DNA of 64,000 nucleotides from Actinoplanes xinjiangensis (GTDB lineage: Bacteria > Actinomycetota > Actinomycetes > Mycobacteriales > Micromonosporaceae), in NCBI RefSeq assembly GCF_003148685.1, contig NZ_QGGR01000004.1, positions 248,001 through 312,000 of the forward strand. Reading direction: 5' to 3'. Of the stretch, positions 24,556 to 33,625 are shown in pieces. A program made the position numbers and the translations under genes. The notes under the pieces are model-generated. The model saw nothing but the letters and a program-made list of their open reading frames with translations. It was not told the origin of the DNA and did not search any database. Numbering within the stretch: the first letter of the stretch is position 1; every line of letters begins with the position of its first letter.

Positions 24556-24762
24556 ATGAACGACAGTGGGCTGGGCGGAGCGGGCTACTTCTGGTGCCTC
24601 CGCGACCACCGGGTGGAGAGCGGCGACGACGTGTGCCCCGCTCAATACCGGCTCGGTCCCTACGCCACGGCTGACGACGCGACGCGGGCACTCGAGACCG
24701 TCGAGAAGCGCAATGCCGAGTGGGATGCCGAGGACGCCCGCTGGACAGGGGAAGCCAGCTGA
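24556..24762 (+). CDS. Small conserved actinobacterial protein
   Basis: 68 residues, acidic and soluble. The sequence YFWCLRDHRVE, then CPAQYRLGPYATADDATRALE and a Trp-rich charged C-terminus (AEWDAEDARW), resembles small actinobacterial unknowns with a SPOR-like strand-helix pattern (R-x-G-P-Y). No function is established. The composition and ATG after a moderately placed GGAAT-like site support coding. It lies about 90 bp upstream of the giant Ala/Lys-rich gene and could be co-transcribed with it. Confidence 0.7.
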   Translation: MNDSGLGGAGYFWCLRDHRVESGDDVCPAQYRLGPYATADDATRALETVEKRNAEWDAEDARWTGEAS

Positions 24763-24852
24763 CGTAATCCGCCGCTCCGGCCGTCCCGAGCCGGAGCCGC
24801 GTGTCTCCCGGCGCGGACGTGCCCGCAGTCATTCGCAAGGAGGAACACCTCG

Positions 24853-27800
24853 ATGCCCGCTGCCAAAAAGGCCTCGACAAGGCCCGCTGCCTCCGGCACG
24901 GGCCCACGACCCAGAACCACCCCATCCGGTACGGGCACCCGCGCGACCGCCGCCACCACCTCCGCCCGCGGCGCCTCCACCGCGACGGCGGCCACACCGA
25001 AGAAGACCGCCGCCGCTGCCCGCTCGGGCACGGCGGCCCCGGCAGCGAAGGCTCCCGCGCCCAAGCGTGCCAAACAGCCCGCAGCCAAACAGCCCGCAGC
25101 CAAACAGGCCGTGGGCAAGCAGGCCGTGGTGAAGCAGTCCGCTGGCAGGCAAGCCGTTGTGAAGGAGACCGTCGGCAAACCGACCTCCAAGTCTGCCGCG
25201 GGTAAGCAGATGGTGGGCAAGCAGCCTGCCGCTGGTAAGCAGGTGGTGGGCAAGCAGCCTGCCGCTGGTAAGCAGGTGGTGGGCAAGCAGCCTGCCGCTG
25301 GTAAGCAGGTGGTGGGCAAGCAATCTGTGAAGCCTGCCGCGGGTAAGCAGATCGTCGGCAAGCAGGATCAGAAGCAGGTTGTCGGTAGGCAGGCTGCGGG
25401 GGCCGCCAGCGGTAGGACTGGAGCGACTGCCCCGGCTATCGGGCGGAAAGCCGCGGAGACCGCTTCGGCTTCCGGGAAGCGGACGGCCGGCGGCGCGACC
25501 GTCACCGCCGGCCGCAAGGCACCCGCGGTGGCTGCCGTAATCGTCAAGCCGCGGGGCTCGGGCGCGACGAAGAACGCGACCACTCTGAGTTCCGGTGCAG
25601 GGAAGGTCGCCGCACCACGTGCCGGGGGGAAAGCCGCCGTCGAAATGGCGGCGGCGAAGAAGCTTGCCGGGCGGGTCGTTGCGGCGAGTAAGCCGGTACG
25701 GGTCGTATCAGCGCGGGCCACCGGCGGTGGTCTGTCGCCGAAGGGCAGTACCACCACGGTTCTCGAACGTAAGAGTGCTGCCGGTCGTTCCGCCGGGTCA
25801 TCAACTACCGGGAAGCGTGGGGCCACCGCGTCGTCCACGCCGGTGAAGGCGGCCGCTCGATCGAGTGGAAAGTCGATCAGTGCGGTCACTGCCGCCGGCT
25901 CCCCGGCCGCCAGAGCCACGGGTGGTCGACCGGCAACCAGCAAGAACATCGCCATGGGGCGAGGAGACGGCCGTGGTGCAGTGGCCTCCGCCGGGAAGGT
26001 CTCCCCGGCGCGGAGTGCCGTAGGGAAGGCCGTATCGGGCAAAGCGGCGAGTGTCGCCGGACCGACGGCCAAACCCGTTACCAGCAAAGGCACATCAGCA
26101 GCGGTCAAGTCCACTGCCGCCACGTCTACTGCCGCCAAGTCCGTGGTTGCCAAATCCGTGATCGCCAAGGGCACAGTCGCCAAGTCCGCGGTAGCCAAAG
26201 GTACGGTCGCCAAATCTGCGTTCGCTAAGGGCGCGGTCGGGAAGTCTGCGGTAGCCAAAGGCGCGGTTGCCAAGGGCGCGGTTGCCAAGGGCGCGGTGGC
26301 CAAGGGCGCGGTGGCCAAGTCGGCGCTCACTAAGGGCGCGGTTGAAAAGCCCGCGGTAGCGACCCGCGCGGTCGGCAAGTCGGCGCTCGCTAAGGGCGCG
26401 GTTGGGAAGTCCGCGGTAGCGACAGGCGCGGTCGGCAAGTCTGCGGTGGCCAAGGGCGTGGTGGCCAAACCCACCGTGGCCAAGGGCTCGGTATCCAAAG
26501 GTGCGGCGGTCAAGAGCGCGGCGGTTAAGAGCTTGGTGGCCAAGAGCGCGACCGAAAAGGGCGCGAAGGCCATTTCGTCGGCCGATTCCGGGACTGTCAA
26601 AACTGTTCGGACGGGCGCCGGGGTAGGTGGAGCGGCATCCGGTAAGGCAGTGCGTGCAGGAGCCGCGGTGGGGAAGTCTCCATTGGCCAAGGCCGGGGCG
26701 GGCAAGGCCGGGGGAATCGTCGGCCGTGCTGTTTCGGGTAAGGCCGTCACTGCGGCGACGGGTAGGAGCGCAGCGGGCAAGACGTCGGCGGCGGGGACCG
26801 GCACGGGTAAGGGCGCCGGGGTTGCGGCTGGGCGCGGGAACGCTGCGGTCGGTCGTACCACTGCTTCCGGTCGGAATGTCGTTGCTGCCGGAAAGGCAGC
26901 GGCCGGAGCCGCGGGGAACGGCGAAGGAACCGGTGGGAAGAACACCGCCGCCGCCCGCGCGGGAAAGATCGTCGGCGGGAACGTGGTGGCTCTGGAACGT
27001 GCGGCGGAACGGGGTTCTGGACGGGTGACCGCCGGGGGCCGCAAGATCGCGGCGGCTTCGGGCGGACGCGGCCCGGCTGAGAAGGGCGCCGGCAGGAGCG
27101 GCGGTGTGACCGTGCCCATCGGGTCGAAGGGTGTGACCGCGTCTCTCGGGTCGAAGGGTGTGACCGCGCCTCTCGGGTCGGAGGGCGGGACCGTACCCAT
27201 CGGATCGAAGGCCGGACACGCTGTTCCGGTGCGTCGGGCCGGTGGATCGCGACGGGTTGCCGCGGCCATGAGCAACCTGCCGAAGAACCAGGTGACCGTC
27301 TCCACCGATGACGACTGGGACGAGGACGACGAAGGGCGCGCGCCCGAGAATCTCGCCCCGCAGGTGGAGCCGGAACAGAACGTCTCCGAGGCGAACGGTG
27401 GGAAGGACGAGGACGGGCCCGACGCCGCGTCCCTGTCGGATGTGCCGTTCCTCGGTGGATGGTTCCCGCCGAATCGCGGGCCCGCCCAGCCGGACGAGGA
27501 CTCCGACCAGTGGGGAGCGGACCGCCCCGATCTGGAAGCCCTGGAGACCGGAGCGGACGACTCCGCCGCCGACGACGACGAGGAAGCTCCTGATTACACG
27601 GGGCCCGCGGATGCGGTCGAATCGGGTTGGGTGTCCACGCTCGCGCGAATTTCCAGCTCGGATGGGCGGGAGCTCGACCTGACCGCCGAGGGTGAGCCCG
27701 AGAACGATGAGGTTCGGGGCGTCTCCGCTGGGACCGGCGACGAGTCCCAGGGCGCTCCCGCTGCGGCCGGTTACGGTGATGCGCTCCTTCGGCCGTTCGG

Positions 27801-30606
27801 GGACAAGCCTGCCGGGGGTGACCTGGACGACGAACTCGATGATGAGGATGGCGGGGACACCGGGGCGGCGGGTGGCCTCGCGGGAGCCGTGACCGTCACC
27901 GCGCCCGTCTCGAGCAGGCGGAGGCCCTCCTCCAGGCCGAGCCGGCGCGGGACAGAGGCCGCCGAGACGGATGAGCCGGACACTGCGGAACCGCCGGTCG
28001 CCGAAAGGACCGCGGAAGACATCCAGGCGGCTGAACTCGACGAGATCACGACGCCCCGGAGAGGCGCCGCCCGAACAGGTGGAACCCGGGCGGCCAAGAT
28101 GACGGCCACCACAGCTACCGCCAACAAGGCCACTGCTGGTAAGGCCGCAGCGGCCACGAGCGGGGCGGGGCGGGCTACGGCTGGCAGGACGGCGGCTGGC
28201 AAGACGGCGGCTGGCCGGGCGGCAGCGGGCAGATCGGCTGCGGGCAAGGTGGGGGCCGAGGCGACTGCGGGCAACGTGGCTGCGGCCACGTCCGAGGACG
28301 CGACTGCGGTGCAGGCGGCTCCGGCGAAGAGCAGGGGGACCAAGGCGACGGCCGGCAAAGCGGCGGGAGCTGCGCGGACGGCCGCCAAAGCGGCGGGAGT
28401 CGCGGCGACGGCGGTCAAGACGGTGGGGGGCCGGGGCGGTTCGGCTCGGACCGACGGTACGTCCGCCACGGTTGCCGGCAGTGGTGCGCCTAAGGGGCGC
28501 GGTGCGGTGAAAGCCGCCACGACCCGGAGCGCGACGGCCGGAACGGGTAAGGCGAAGGCAGCTGGTACGACGGCAGCCGGAACCAAGTCGGCCGCGGTCA
28601 AGACGATCGGGAACGCCGGGAACAGGGCTGCGTCCAAGACGGCTGCGTCGAAGGCAGCCGCGTCCAGGGCCGGTACTGCCGAGCAGGGCGCAGCGACTGG
28701 AGAAGCGGTCACCGCGATGAAGGCGCCGGCCGGCAGAGGCGCTGGGACCCGGGCCACGAAGGCGGCCGCAGCTACGGCTGCCAAGCGTGCGGGCACGACC
28801 GGCGCAGGAACGAAGGCCGGCGGTTCCAAGGCCGAAACCGCGAAGGCGACCGGTGCGAAGGCGACCGGTGCGAAGGCGACCGGCGCGAAGGTAGCTGGGG
28901 CGAAGGCGACCGGAACGAAGGTGGCTGGGACGAAGGCTGCTGGAGCTAAGGTGGCCGGAACGAAGGCTGCTGGAGCTAAGGCGGCCGGAACGAAGGCTGC
29001 TGGAGCCAAGGTGGCTGGGGCGAAGGCGACTGGCACGAAGGCGACCGGTGCAAAGGCGGTCGGGGCCAAGGCTGTCGACAGCAGAGCTGGGGCGAAGGCT
29101 GCTGCGGCGAAGGCGACCGGGGCTGAAGTGACCAGGGGCAAGGGCGCCGGTGCCAAAGCTGCGGCTTCGAAGGCGGCGGCTGCGAAGAAGACCGCGGCAC
29201 CGAAGAAGACCGCAGCACAAGCGATCGGGACGAAGGCGGCGGCCGCGAAGCAGACCGCTGTGAAGGCGACAAAGTCCGCTGTGACCAAGGCGGCTGCCGC
29301 GAAGAAGACTGCGACCAAGGCAGCTGGTGCCACGGTGGCCAAGTCGACCGCGGCCAAGAACGCTGCGGTCAAGGTGGCCGGAGCGACCGCGCAGAAGGTC
29401 GCAACGTCGAAGAAGGCTGCGGCGAAGGTGGGCGCGGCCGCGAAGTCGGCTACCGCCAAGGTCGCCGGAAAAACGGCTGTACCTGGCCGGAAGAGTGCAG
29501 CTAACAAGGCTGCCCCCGCCAAGGCCGGTGGTAGGGCGACGGCTGCGAAGGTCGCTGAGACAAGGGCGACGGCGGCTAAGACGACGGCGGCCAAGACGAC
29601 AGCTGCCAAGGCGACCGCGACCAAGGCGACAGCGGCTAAGACGACAGCTGCCAAAGCGACCGCGACCAAGGCGACGGGGGCCAAAGCGACGGCAACCAAG
29701 GCGGCTGCGAACAGGACGGCGACGAGCGCGGCGGCTGCCAAGCCAACCGGAAGCAGGGCGACCGGGGCGAGGGCCACTGCGGCGAGGGCCGCCGGGACGA
29801 AGGCAGCCGCGGTCAAGGCTGCGCCGGTTAAAGCGGCAGCGACTAAGGCAACCGTTGCGAAGAAGGCTGCGACCAAGGCGACCGCGACCAAGGCGACCGC
29901 GACCAAGGCCACTGCGACCAAGGCCACTGCGACCAAGGCGACCGGAGTGAAGACTGCGGCTGCCAAGGCGACCGGAGCGAGGGCTGCGGCTGCCAAGGTG
30001 ACGGGGACCAAAGCAACGGCTACCAAGACGGCTGCCGCCAAGGCCTCAGCTGCCGCGGTGGGTGTCAGGCCCGCGGGGACCAAGGCGACTGCGGCGAAGG
30101 CCGCCGGAGCGAAAGCCGCGCCGGCGGCCACCGTGGCGGGGAGCCGGGCAGGCGCTGGTCGTGGTTCCGCCGGTACCGCGGGCACCGGGCGGAACGTGGC
30201 TGGCAAGGCTCCGGCCGGACGAGTAGCCGCCGGCCGCGGGAACGCGGCGAAGGCCACGGCTGGGCGGGCAACTGCCGGTCGGGGGAACGCGGCGTCCATG
30301 ACCACAGCCCCGGGACGGTCCTCGGCGACCGGGACTGCGGCCGGTAAGACGGCGGGGAGCAGGGCCGGCGCGGCGAAGAGTACGGCGGGTAAGGCGGCCA
30401 ACGCGAAGGCGGCACCGGCCAGGGCGGCGGGCCGGGCAGCGGGCGGCGGCACGGTGAAGGCCACCGGGAACGCGGCCAAGGCCACCCGGGCACCTCGTAG
30501 TTCAGGGACGAATGCGGGGGCTACTCCGGGCAGTGCTCGAACCGCTCGCAACACGTCCCGGAGCGAGCCGGTACAGGCGTCCCGCGCGGCGGCACGCCGC
30601 CGCTGA
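24853..30606 (+). CDS. Giant Ala/Lys-rich repetitive protein with acidic central segment (histone H1-like composition)
   Basis: 1917 residues from ATG, with a strong AAGGAGGA site. Three compositional zones are seen. Residues 1-805 are basic and dominated by Ala, Lys, Gly, Val and Thr, with an 11-residue repeat (AGKQVVGKQPA, about 115-160) and pentamers of the KGAVA/KSAVA type (about 430-570). Residues about 806-1070 are strongly acidic (DDDWDEDDEGR, DLDDELDDEDGGD) and include the only non-repetitive stretch, with aromatic residues (DVPFLGGWFPPN, SGWVSTLARI). Residues 1075-1917 are again basic, with KATGA/TKATA-type pentamers. Lys/Ala pentamers resemble histone H1 tails and the tails of actinobacterial HU/TopA, but no HU or Lsr2 fold, signal peptide or TM segment is visible. 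DNA compaction is inferred. Uninterrupted length argues for selection. Confidence 0.8.
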   Translation: MPAAKKASTRPAASGTGPRPRTTPSGTGTRATAATTSARGASTATAATPKKTAAAARSGTAAPAAKAPAPKRAKQPAAKQPAAKQAVGKQAVVKQSAGRQAVVKETVGKPTSKSAAGKQMVGKQPAAGKQVVGKQPAAGKQVVGKQPAAGKQVVGKQSVKPAAGKQIVGKQDQKQVVGRQAAGAASGRTGATAPAIGRKAAETASASGKRTAGGATVTAGRKAPAVAAVIVKPRGSGATKNATTLSSGAGKVAAPRAGGKAAVEMAAAKKLAGRVVAASKPVRVVSARATGGGLSPKGSTTTVLERKSAAGRSAGSSTTGKRGATASSTPVKAAARSSGKSISAVTAAGSPAARATGGRPATSKNIAMGRGDGRGAVASAGKVSPARSAVGKAVSGKAASVAGPTAKPVTSKGTSAAVKSTAATSTAAKSVVAKSVIAKGTVAKSAVAKGTVAKSAFAKGAVGKSAVAKGAVAKGAVAKGAVAKGAVAKSALTKGAVEKPAVATRAVGKSALAKGAVGKSAVATGAVGKSAVAKGVVAKPTVAKGSVSKGAAVKSAAVKSLVAKSATEKGAKAISSADSGTVKTVRTGAGVGGAASGKAVRAGAAVGKSPLAKAGAGKAGGIVGRAVSGKAVTAATGRSAAGKTSAAGTGTGKGAGVAAGRGNAAVGRTTASGRNVVAAGKAAAGAAGNGEGTGGKNTAAARAGKIVGGNVVALERAAERGSGRVTAGGRKIAAASGGRGPAEKGAGRSGGVTVPIGSKGVTASLGSKGVTAPLGSEGGTVPIGSKAGHAVPVRRAGGSRRVAAAMSNLPKNQVTVSTDDDWDEDDEGRAPENLAPQVEPEQNVSEANGGKDEDGPDAASLSDVPFLGGWFPPNRGPAQPDEDSDQWGADRPDLEALETGADDSAADDDEEAPDYTGPADAVESGWVSTLARISSSDGRELDLTAEGEPENDEVRGVSAGTGDESQGAPAAAGYGDALLRPFGDKPAGGDLDDELDDEDGGDTGAAGGLAGAVTVTAPVSSRRRPSSRPSRRGTEAAETDEPDTAEPPVAERTAEDIQAAELDEITTPRRGAARTGGTRAAKMTATTATANKATAGKAAAATSGAGRATAGRTAAGKTAAGRAAAGRSAAGKVGAEATAGNVAAATSEDATAVQAAPAKSRGTKATAGKAAGAARTAAKAAGVAATAVKTVGGRGGSARTDGTSATVAGSGAPKGRGAVKAATTRSATAGTGKAKAAGTTAAGTKSAAVKTIGNAGNRAASKTAASKAAASRAGTAEQGAATGEAVTAMKAPAGRGAGTRATKAAAATAAKRAGTTGAGTKAGGSKAETAKATGAKATGAKATGAKVAGAKATGTKVAGTKAAGAKVAGTKAAGAKAAGTKAAGAKVAGAKATGTKATGAKAVGAKAVDSRAGAKAAAAKATGAEVTRGKGAGAKAAASKAAAAKKTAAPKKTAAQAIGTKAAAAKQTAVKATKSAVTKAAAAKKTATKAAGATVAKSTAAKNAAVKVAGATAQKVATSKKAAAKVGAAAKSATAKVAGKTAVPGRKSAANKAAPAKAGGRATAAKVAETRATAAKTTAAKTTAAKATATKATAAKTTAAKATATKATGAKATATKAAANRTATSAAAAKPTGSRATGARATAARAAGTKAAAVKAAPVKAAATKATVAKKAATKATATKATATKATATKATATKATGVKTAAAKATGARAAAAKVTGTKATATKTAAAKASAAAVGVRPAGTKATAAKAAGAKAAPAATVAGSRAGAGRGSAGTAGTGRNVAGKAPAGRVAAGRGNAAKATAGRATAGRGNAASMTTAPGRSSATGTAAGKTAGSRAGAAKSTAGKAANAKAAPARAAGRAAGGGTVKATGNAAKATRAPRSSGTNAGATPGSARTARNTSRSEPVQASRAAARRR
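25192..25335. repeat. 33-bp coding repeat (AGKQVVGKQPA units)
   Basis: About four near-identical 33-bp units with GGTAAGCAGGTGGTGGGCAA cores, inside the N-terminal zone of the giant gene. Near-identity at the DNA level indicates recent duplication. Confidence 0.85.
26140..26580. repeat. 15-bp coding repeats (KGAVA/KSAVA units)
   Basis: A long run of 15-bp units such as AAGGGCGCGGTTGCC and AAGTCTGCGGTAGCC encodes alternating KGAVA and KSAVA pentapeptides. Neighbouring copies are often identical, so unit number is likely variable. Confidence 0.85.
28840..29065. repeat. 15- and 30-bp coding repeats (KATGA/KVAGT units)
   Basis: Runs of GCGAAGGCGACCGGT-type pentamers and a higher-order 30-bp unit (AAGGCTGCTGGAGCTAAGGT) in the C-terminal zone of the giant gene. 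A second similar run lies at about 29570-29960 (ACCAAGGCGACCGCG units). Confidence 0.85.
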
Positions 30607-30783
30607 GCTGACACCGGAAGCGCTGGTAGCTGACGTCAATCGGAAGCGCTGGTCGCTGATGTGAGTCGGGAGCGGCGGTCGCTGACGTGAACCGGGGGTG
30701 TTGAGGCTGACGTGAGTCGGGAGCGTTGGTAGCTGACGTGAGCCGGGAGTACTGGTCGCTGATGTGAACTGGAAGCGCGTTGT
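30607..30783. repeat. 26-bp tandem repeat array after the giant gene
   Basis: Seven imperfect copies of GCTGACGTGAGTCGGGAGCG-like units begin at 30607, 30629, 30655, 30681, 30706, 30732 and 30758. Most are 26 bp and one is 25 bp, so no frame is kept. The array starts at the stop codon of the giant gene. The remaining ~180 bp up to the RNB gene (30784-30962) shows no gene. Confidence 0.88.
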
Positions 30784-30962
30784 CGTTGGTGGAGACACCA
30801 GGCAGCGCGCTTCCGCGTGTTCGACGACCCGGCCGCGTCCGCACCCCTGCCGAGCGAGATCGACTCCACCAGGTCCGGCCGGACGGGAACGGTTCTGAGG
30901 CTGAGGACATCAGCCGGGAGCGGGCGGGCCCGAAGGCTCTCGCCGGCTGGTAGGAATGAGCC

Positions 30963-32546
30963 GTGCCGATGAAACGGGTGGTGGCGCCGCAGATCGACTT
31001 CTCGGGGTTGCGGCGGGAGCTGGGATTGCCGGACGAATTTTCGGAGGGGGTGCTCGCTGAGGCCGGTGCGGCCGCTCGGGCCACGGTGATGCCGGAGACG
31101 GACCGGAGTGGGATCGAGTTCGTGACGATCGATCCGGCGACGTCCCGGGATCTTGATCAGGCCATGCATCTGAGCCGGCGGGCCGGTGGCGGCTATCGGG
31201 TGCATTATGCGATCGCCGATGTCGCCTCCTATGTGCGGCCGGGCGGCCCGATGGAGGCGGAGAGCTGGGCGCGGGGGCAGACGGTGTATCTGCCGGATGG
31301 CCGGGTTCCGTTGCATCCGCCGGTGCTGAGTGAGGACGCGGCGAGTCTGCTGCCGGGCGGGGAGCGGGCCGCCGTCGTGTGGACGATCGATCTGGACGGT
31401 GACGGGGAGACCGTGGCCGTCCGGGTGGAACGGGCCCGGGTGCGCAGCCGGGCGAAACTGGACTATGTGGGGGTGCAGCGGCAGATCGATGCGGGGACCG
31501 CGCCGGAGATGCTGACGCTGCTGCCGGAGATCGGCGGGCTGCTCGCCCGGCGCGCCTCGGATCGGGGTGCGGTGAATCTTCCGCTGCCGTCGCAGGAGAT
31601 CGAGCGGGACAGCGACGGCTGGCGGCTGGTGCTGCGGGCGCCACTGGCGATCGAGGAGCACAACGCGCAGATCTCGCTGCTGACCGGCATGGCGGCGGCG
31701 CGGATCATGTTGGACGGTGGGGTCGGGCTGATCCGGACCATGCCGTCACCGAAACCGGAAGCGGTGGAGAAGCTACGGGCGGCGGCCGGGCCGCTCGGCA
31801 TCCCCTGGCCGGACGGGGCGCGGGTCGGGGCGGTCATCGCCGCCGTGAACCCGGCGGACCCGCGCGGCGCCGCTTTCCTCGACCAGGCCGCCGAACTGCT
31901 GCGCGGCGCCGGCTACACGGCGTTCGGCGTCGCGGCATCGTCCCAGCCGGGCCGTGGCGCCCCTTCCGGGCAGACGCCCGGGCAGACACCGGGGCCGGCC
32001 GGCGGTGCCGGTTCCGGGCCGTCGGTGGCTGCGACGGGCCGTGGGGCCGGCACCGGGCCGGTGGGGGAGGCGGCCGAGGCCGGCGAGGGGGTTCTTCCGA
32101 TCCCGGCGGATGCGGGGCACGGTGGCGTCGGGGCGCCCTATGCGCACGTCACGGCGCCGCTGCGGCGGCTTGCGGATCGATATGCGACGGAGGTCTGCCT
32201 TTCGATGTACGAGGGGCGGGCGGTTCCCGGGTGGGTGCTGGACGCTCTGCCCCGGCTGCCGAAGGCGATGGCGGCGACCGATCGGGTGGCGGGGGCGGCC
32301 GACCGCGGCGCCATCGATCTGGCCGAGGCGGTGCTGCTCCAGGGCCGGGTCGGGGAGGTGTTCGAGGCGGCGGTGCTGGATCGGGAGGACGCGAACGGGA
32401 AACGGCCGGCCGGCGGGACGATCGCCCTGGACGAGCCGGCCGTGCGGGCCAAATGTGCCGGGGACCTGCCGCTCGGTGAGCGGGTTCCGGTGCGGCTGAC
32501 GTCGGCGGACCCGGCGAGCCGGACGGTTCGGTTCGAGCGCGTCTGA
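30963..32546 (+). CDS. RNB-domain exoribonuclease (RNase II family) with low-complexity insertion
   Basis: 527 residues with an RNase II catalytic domain, a 3'-5' processive exoribonuclease. The active-site aspartates are in TIDPATSRDLDQAM (about 56-70), with HYAIADVASYV, YLPDGRVPLHPP and the late APYAHVTAPLRRLADRYATE segment all present. There is no N-terminal cold-shock domain pair; a short OB-like C-terminus ends in RTVRFERV. A Gly/Pro/Ala-rich stretch of about 55 residues (around 330-385, SGQTPGQTPGPAGGAGSGP and following) interrupts the domain just before the last motif. It probably forms an exposed loop. Start GTG 30963. It is convergent with panB through a bidirectional hairpin. Confidence 0.88.
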   Translation: MPMKRVVAPQIDFSGLRRELGLPDEFSEGVLAEAGAAARATVMPETDRSGIEFVTIDPATSRDLDQAMHLSRRAGGGYRVHYAIADVASYVRPGGPMEAESWARGQTVYLPDGRVPLHPPVLSEDAASLLPGGERAAVVWTIDLDGDGETVAVRVERARVRSRAKLDYVGVQRQIDAGTAPEMLTLLPEIGGLLARRASDRGAVNLPLPSQEIERDSDGWRLVLRAPLAIEEHNAQISLLTGMAAARIMLDGGVGLIRTMPSPKPEAVEKLRAAAGPLGIPWPDGARVGAVIAAVNPADPRGAAFLDQAAELLRGAGYTAFGVAASSQPGRGAPSGQTPGQTPGPAGGAGSGPSVAATGRGAGTGPVGEAAEAGEGVLPIPADAGHGGVGAPYAHVTAPLRRLADRYATEVCLSMYEGRAVPGWVLDALPRLPKAMAATDRVAGAADRGAIDLAEAVLLQGRVGEVFEAAVLDREDANGKRPAGGTIALDEPAVRAKCAGDLPLGERVPVRLTSADPASRTVRFERV

Positions 32547-32633
32547 CAGCACCGGTGACGCGGCCGGTGCCGGCGCCGGGCACGGATGTCCGGGCGAGGG
32601 TCGTGGCCGCGCGGGACGGTGGGGTGGGGCGGG

Positions 32634-32669
32634 ACGGGGTCCGCTGCGGTTGAGGACTGCGGACCCCGT
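32634..32669. terminator. Bidirectional terminator between the RNB gene and panB
   Basis: ACGGGGTCCGC and GCGGACCCCGT form a perfect 11-bp stem with a 14-nt loop, midway between two convergent stops. A downstream A-rich run (CCAGAAAAAGG) gives a U-tract only in the panB orientation upstream of the stem, so its mode of action is uncertain. Confidence 0.65.
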
Positions 32670-32683
32670 ACCAGAAAAAGGGG

Positions 32684-33517
32684 TCAGAAGGTGTGTTCCG
32701 CGGCGGGGAACTCGCCGTTGCGGACCTCGTCCGCGAATTGTCGCGTCGCCTCGGTGAGCGCGCCGGCCAGGTCGGCGTAACGCTTCACGAAGCGCGGCGC
32801 CTTGCCGGTGCGCAGACCGGCCATGTCCTGCCAGACCAGCACCTGCGCGTCGGTGTCGGGGCCCGCGCCGATGCCGACCGTGGGGATCGGCAGCTCCTTG
32901 GTGATCTGCTTGGCGACGTCGCCGGGGACCATCTCCAGGACCACGGCGAAGGCCCCCGCGTCGGCGACCGCCCGGGCGTCCGAGATGACCTCGGCGCCCT
33001 CGTTCTCCCGGCCCTGGACGCGGTAGCCGCCGATGGCGTGCTCGCGCTGCGGCGTGAAGCCGATGTGCGCCATCACCGGGATGCCGGCGCCGGTGATGGC
33101 CTCGATCTGCGGGGCCATCCGGCGCCCGCCCTCGAGTTTGACGGCGTGGCAGCCGCCCTCCTTCATGAACCGGACGGCGGTGCGCAACGCCTGGGTGGGG
33201 CCCTCCTCGTAGCTGCCGAACGGCAGGTCGCCGACGATCAGCGCCGTCTTGGTGGCCCGGACCACCGCGCGGACCAGCGGCAACAACTCGTCGACGGTGA
33301 CCGGGACGGTCGTCTCGTAGCCGTAGACGTTGTTGGCGGCCGAGTCGCCGACCAGCAGGACCGGTACGCCGGACTGCTCGAAGATCTGCGCCGTGTACAT
33401 GTCGTAGGACGTGAGCATCGGCCAGCGGTCGCCGCGGACCTTGGCGTTGAGCAGGTCACGGGTGCGGACCCGGCGGGTCGGCGGCCCACCGTACAGGGTC
33501 GGGATGGTGTCCGACAT
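32684..33517 (-). CDS. panB: 3-methyl-2-oxobutanoate hydroxymethyltransferase
   Basis: 277 residues. It converts 3-methyl-2-oxobutanoate and methylene-tetrahydrofolate to ketopantoate, the first committed step of pantothenate and CoA synthesis. Family motifs are all there: [15 protein letters not shown], the metal-binding [33 protein letters not shown] and the catalytic Glu region [12 protein letters not shown], ending with [18 protein letters not shown]. The start ATG 33517 follows GGAGGAG. It is transcribed with nadE on the minus strand, about 110 bp downstream of it; panC and panD are not adjacent. Confidence 0.95.
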   Translation of the reverse strand: MSDTIPTLYGGPPTRRVRTRDLLNAKVRGDRWPMLTSYDMYTAQIFEQSGVPVLLVGDSAANNVYGYETTVPVTVDELLPLVRAVVRATKTALIVGDLPFGSYEEGPTQALRTAVRFMKEGGCHAVKLEGGRRMAPQIEAITGAGIPVMAHIGFTPQREHAIGGYRVQGRENEGAEVISDARAVADAGAFAVVLEMVPGDVAKQITKELPIPTVGIGAGPDTDAQVLVWQDMAGLRTGKAPRFVKRYADLAGALTEATRQFADEVRNGEFPAAEHTF

Positions 33518-33625
33518 TTCGCTTTACTCCTCCCTCGAGGCCGCGCGGATGCGGTCCCCGGGTGCGCCCATCGTCGCACCGGAAACCGCCTGCCGGTCAG
33601 GGGTCAGTGGAGGTTTTCACACCGA

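Noticed and set aside
25368..30614. Large antisense proteins of 645, 1041 and 947 residues over the giant gene
   Set aside because: They are mirror products of the periodic repeats (Ala/Val/Pro or Arg/Ser-rich strings), lack ribosome binding sites and recognisable domains.
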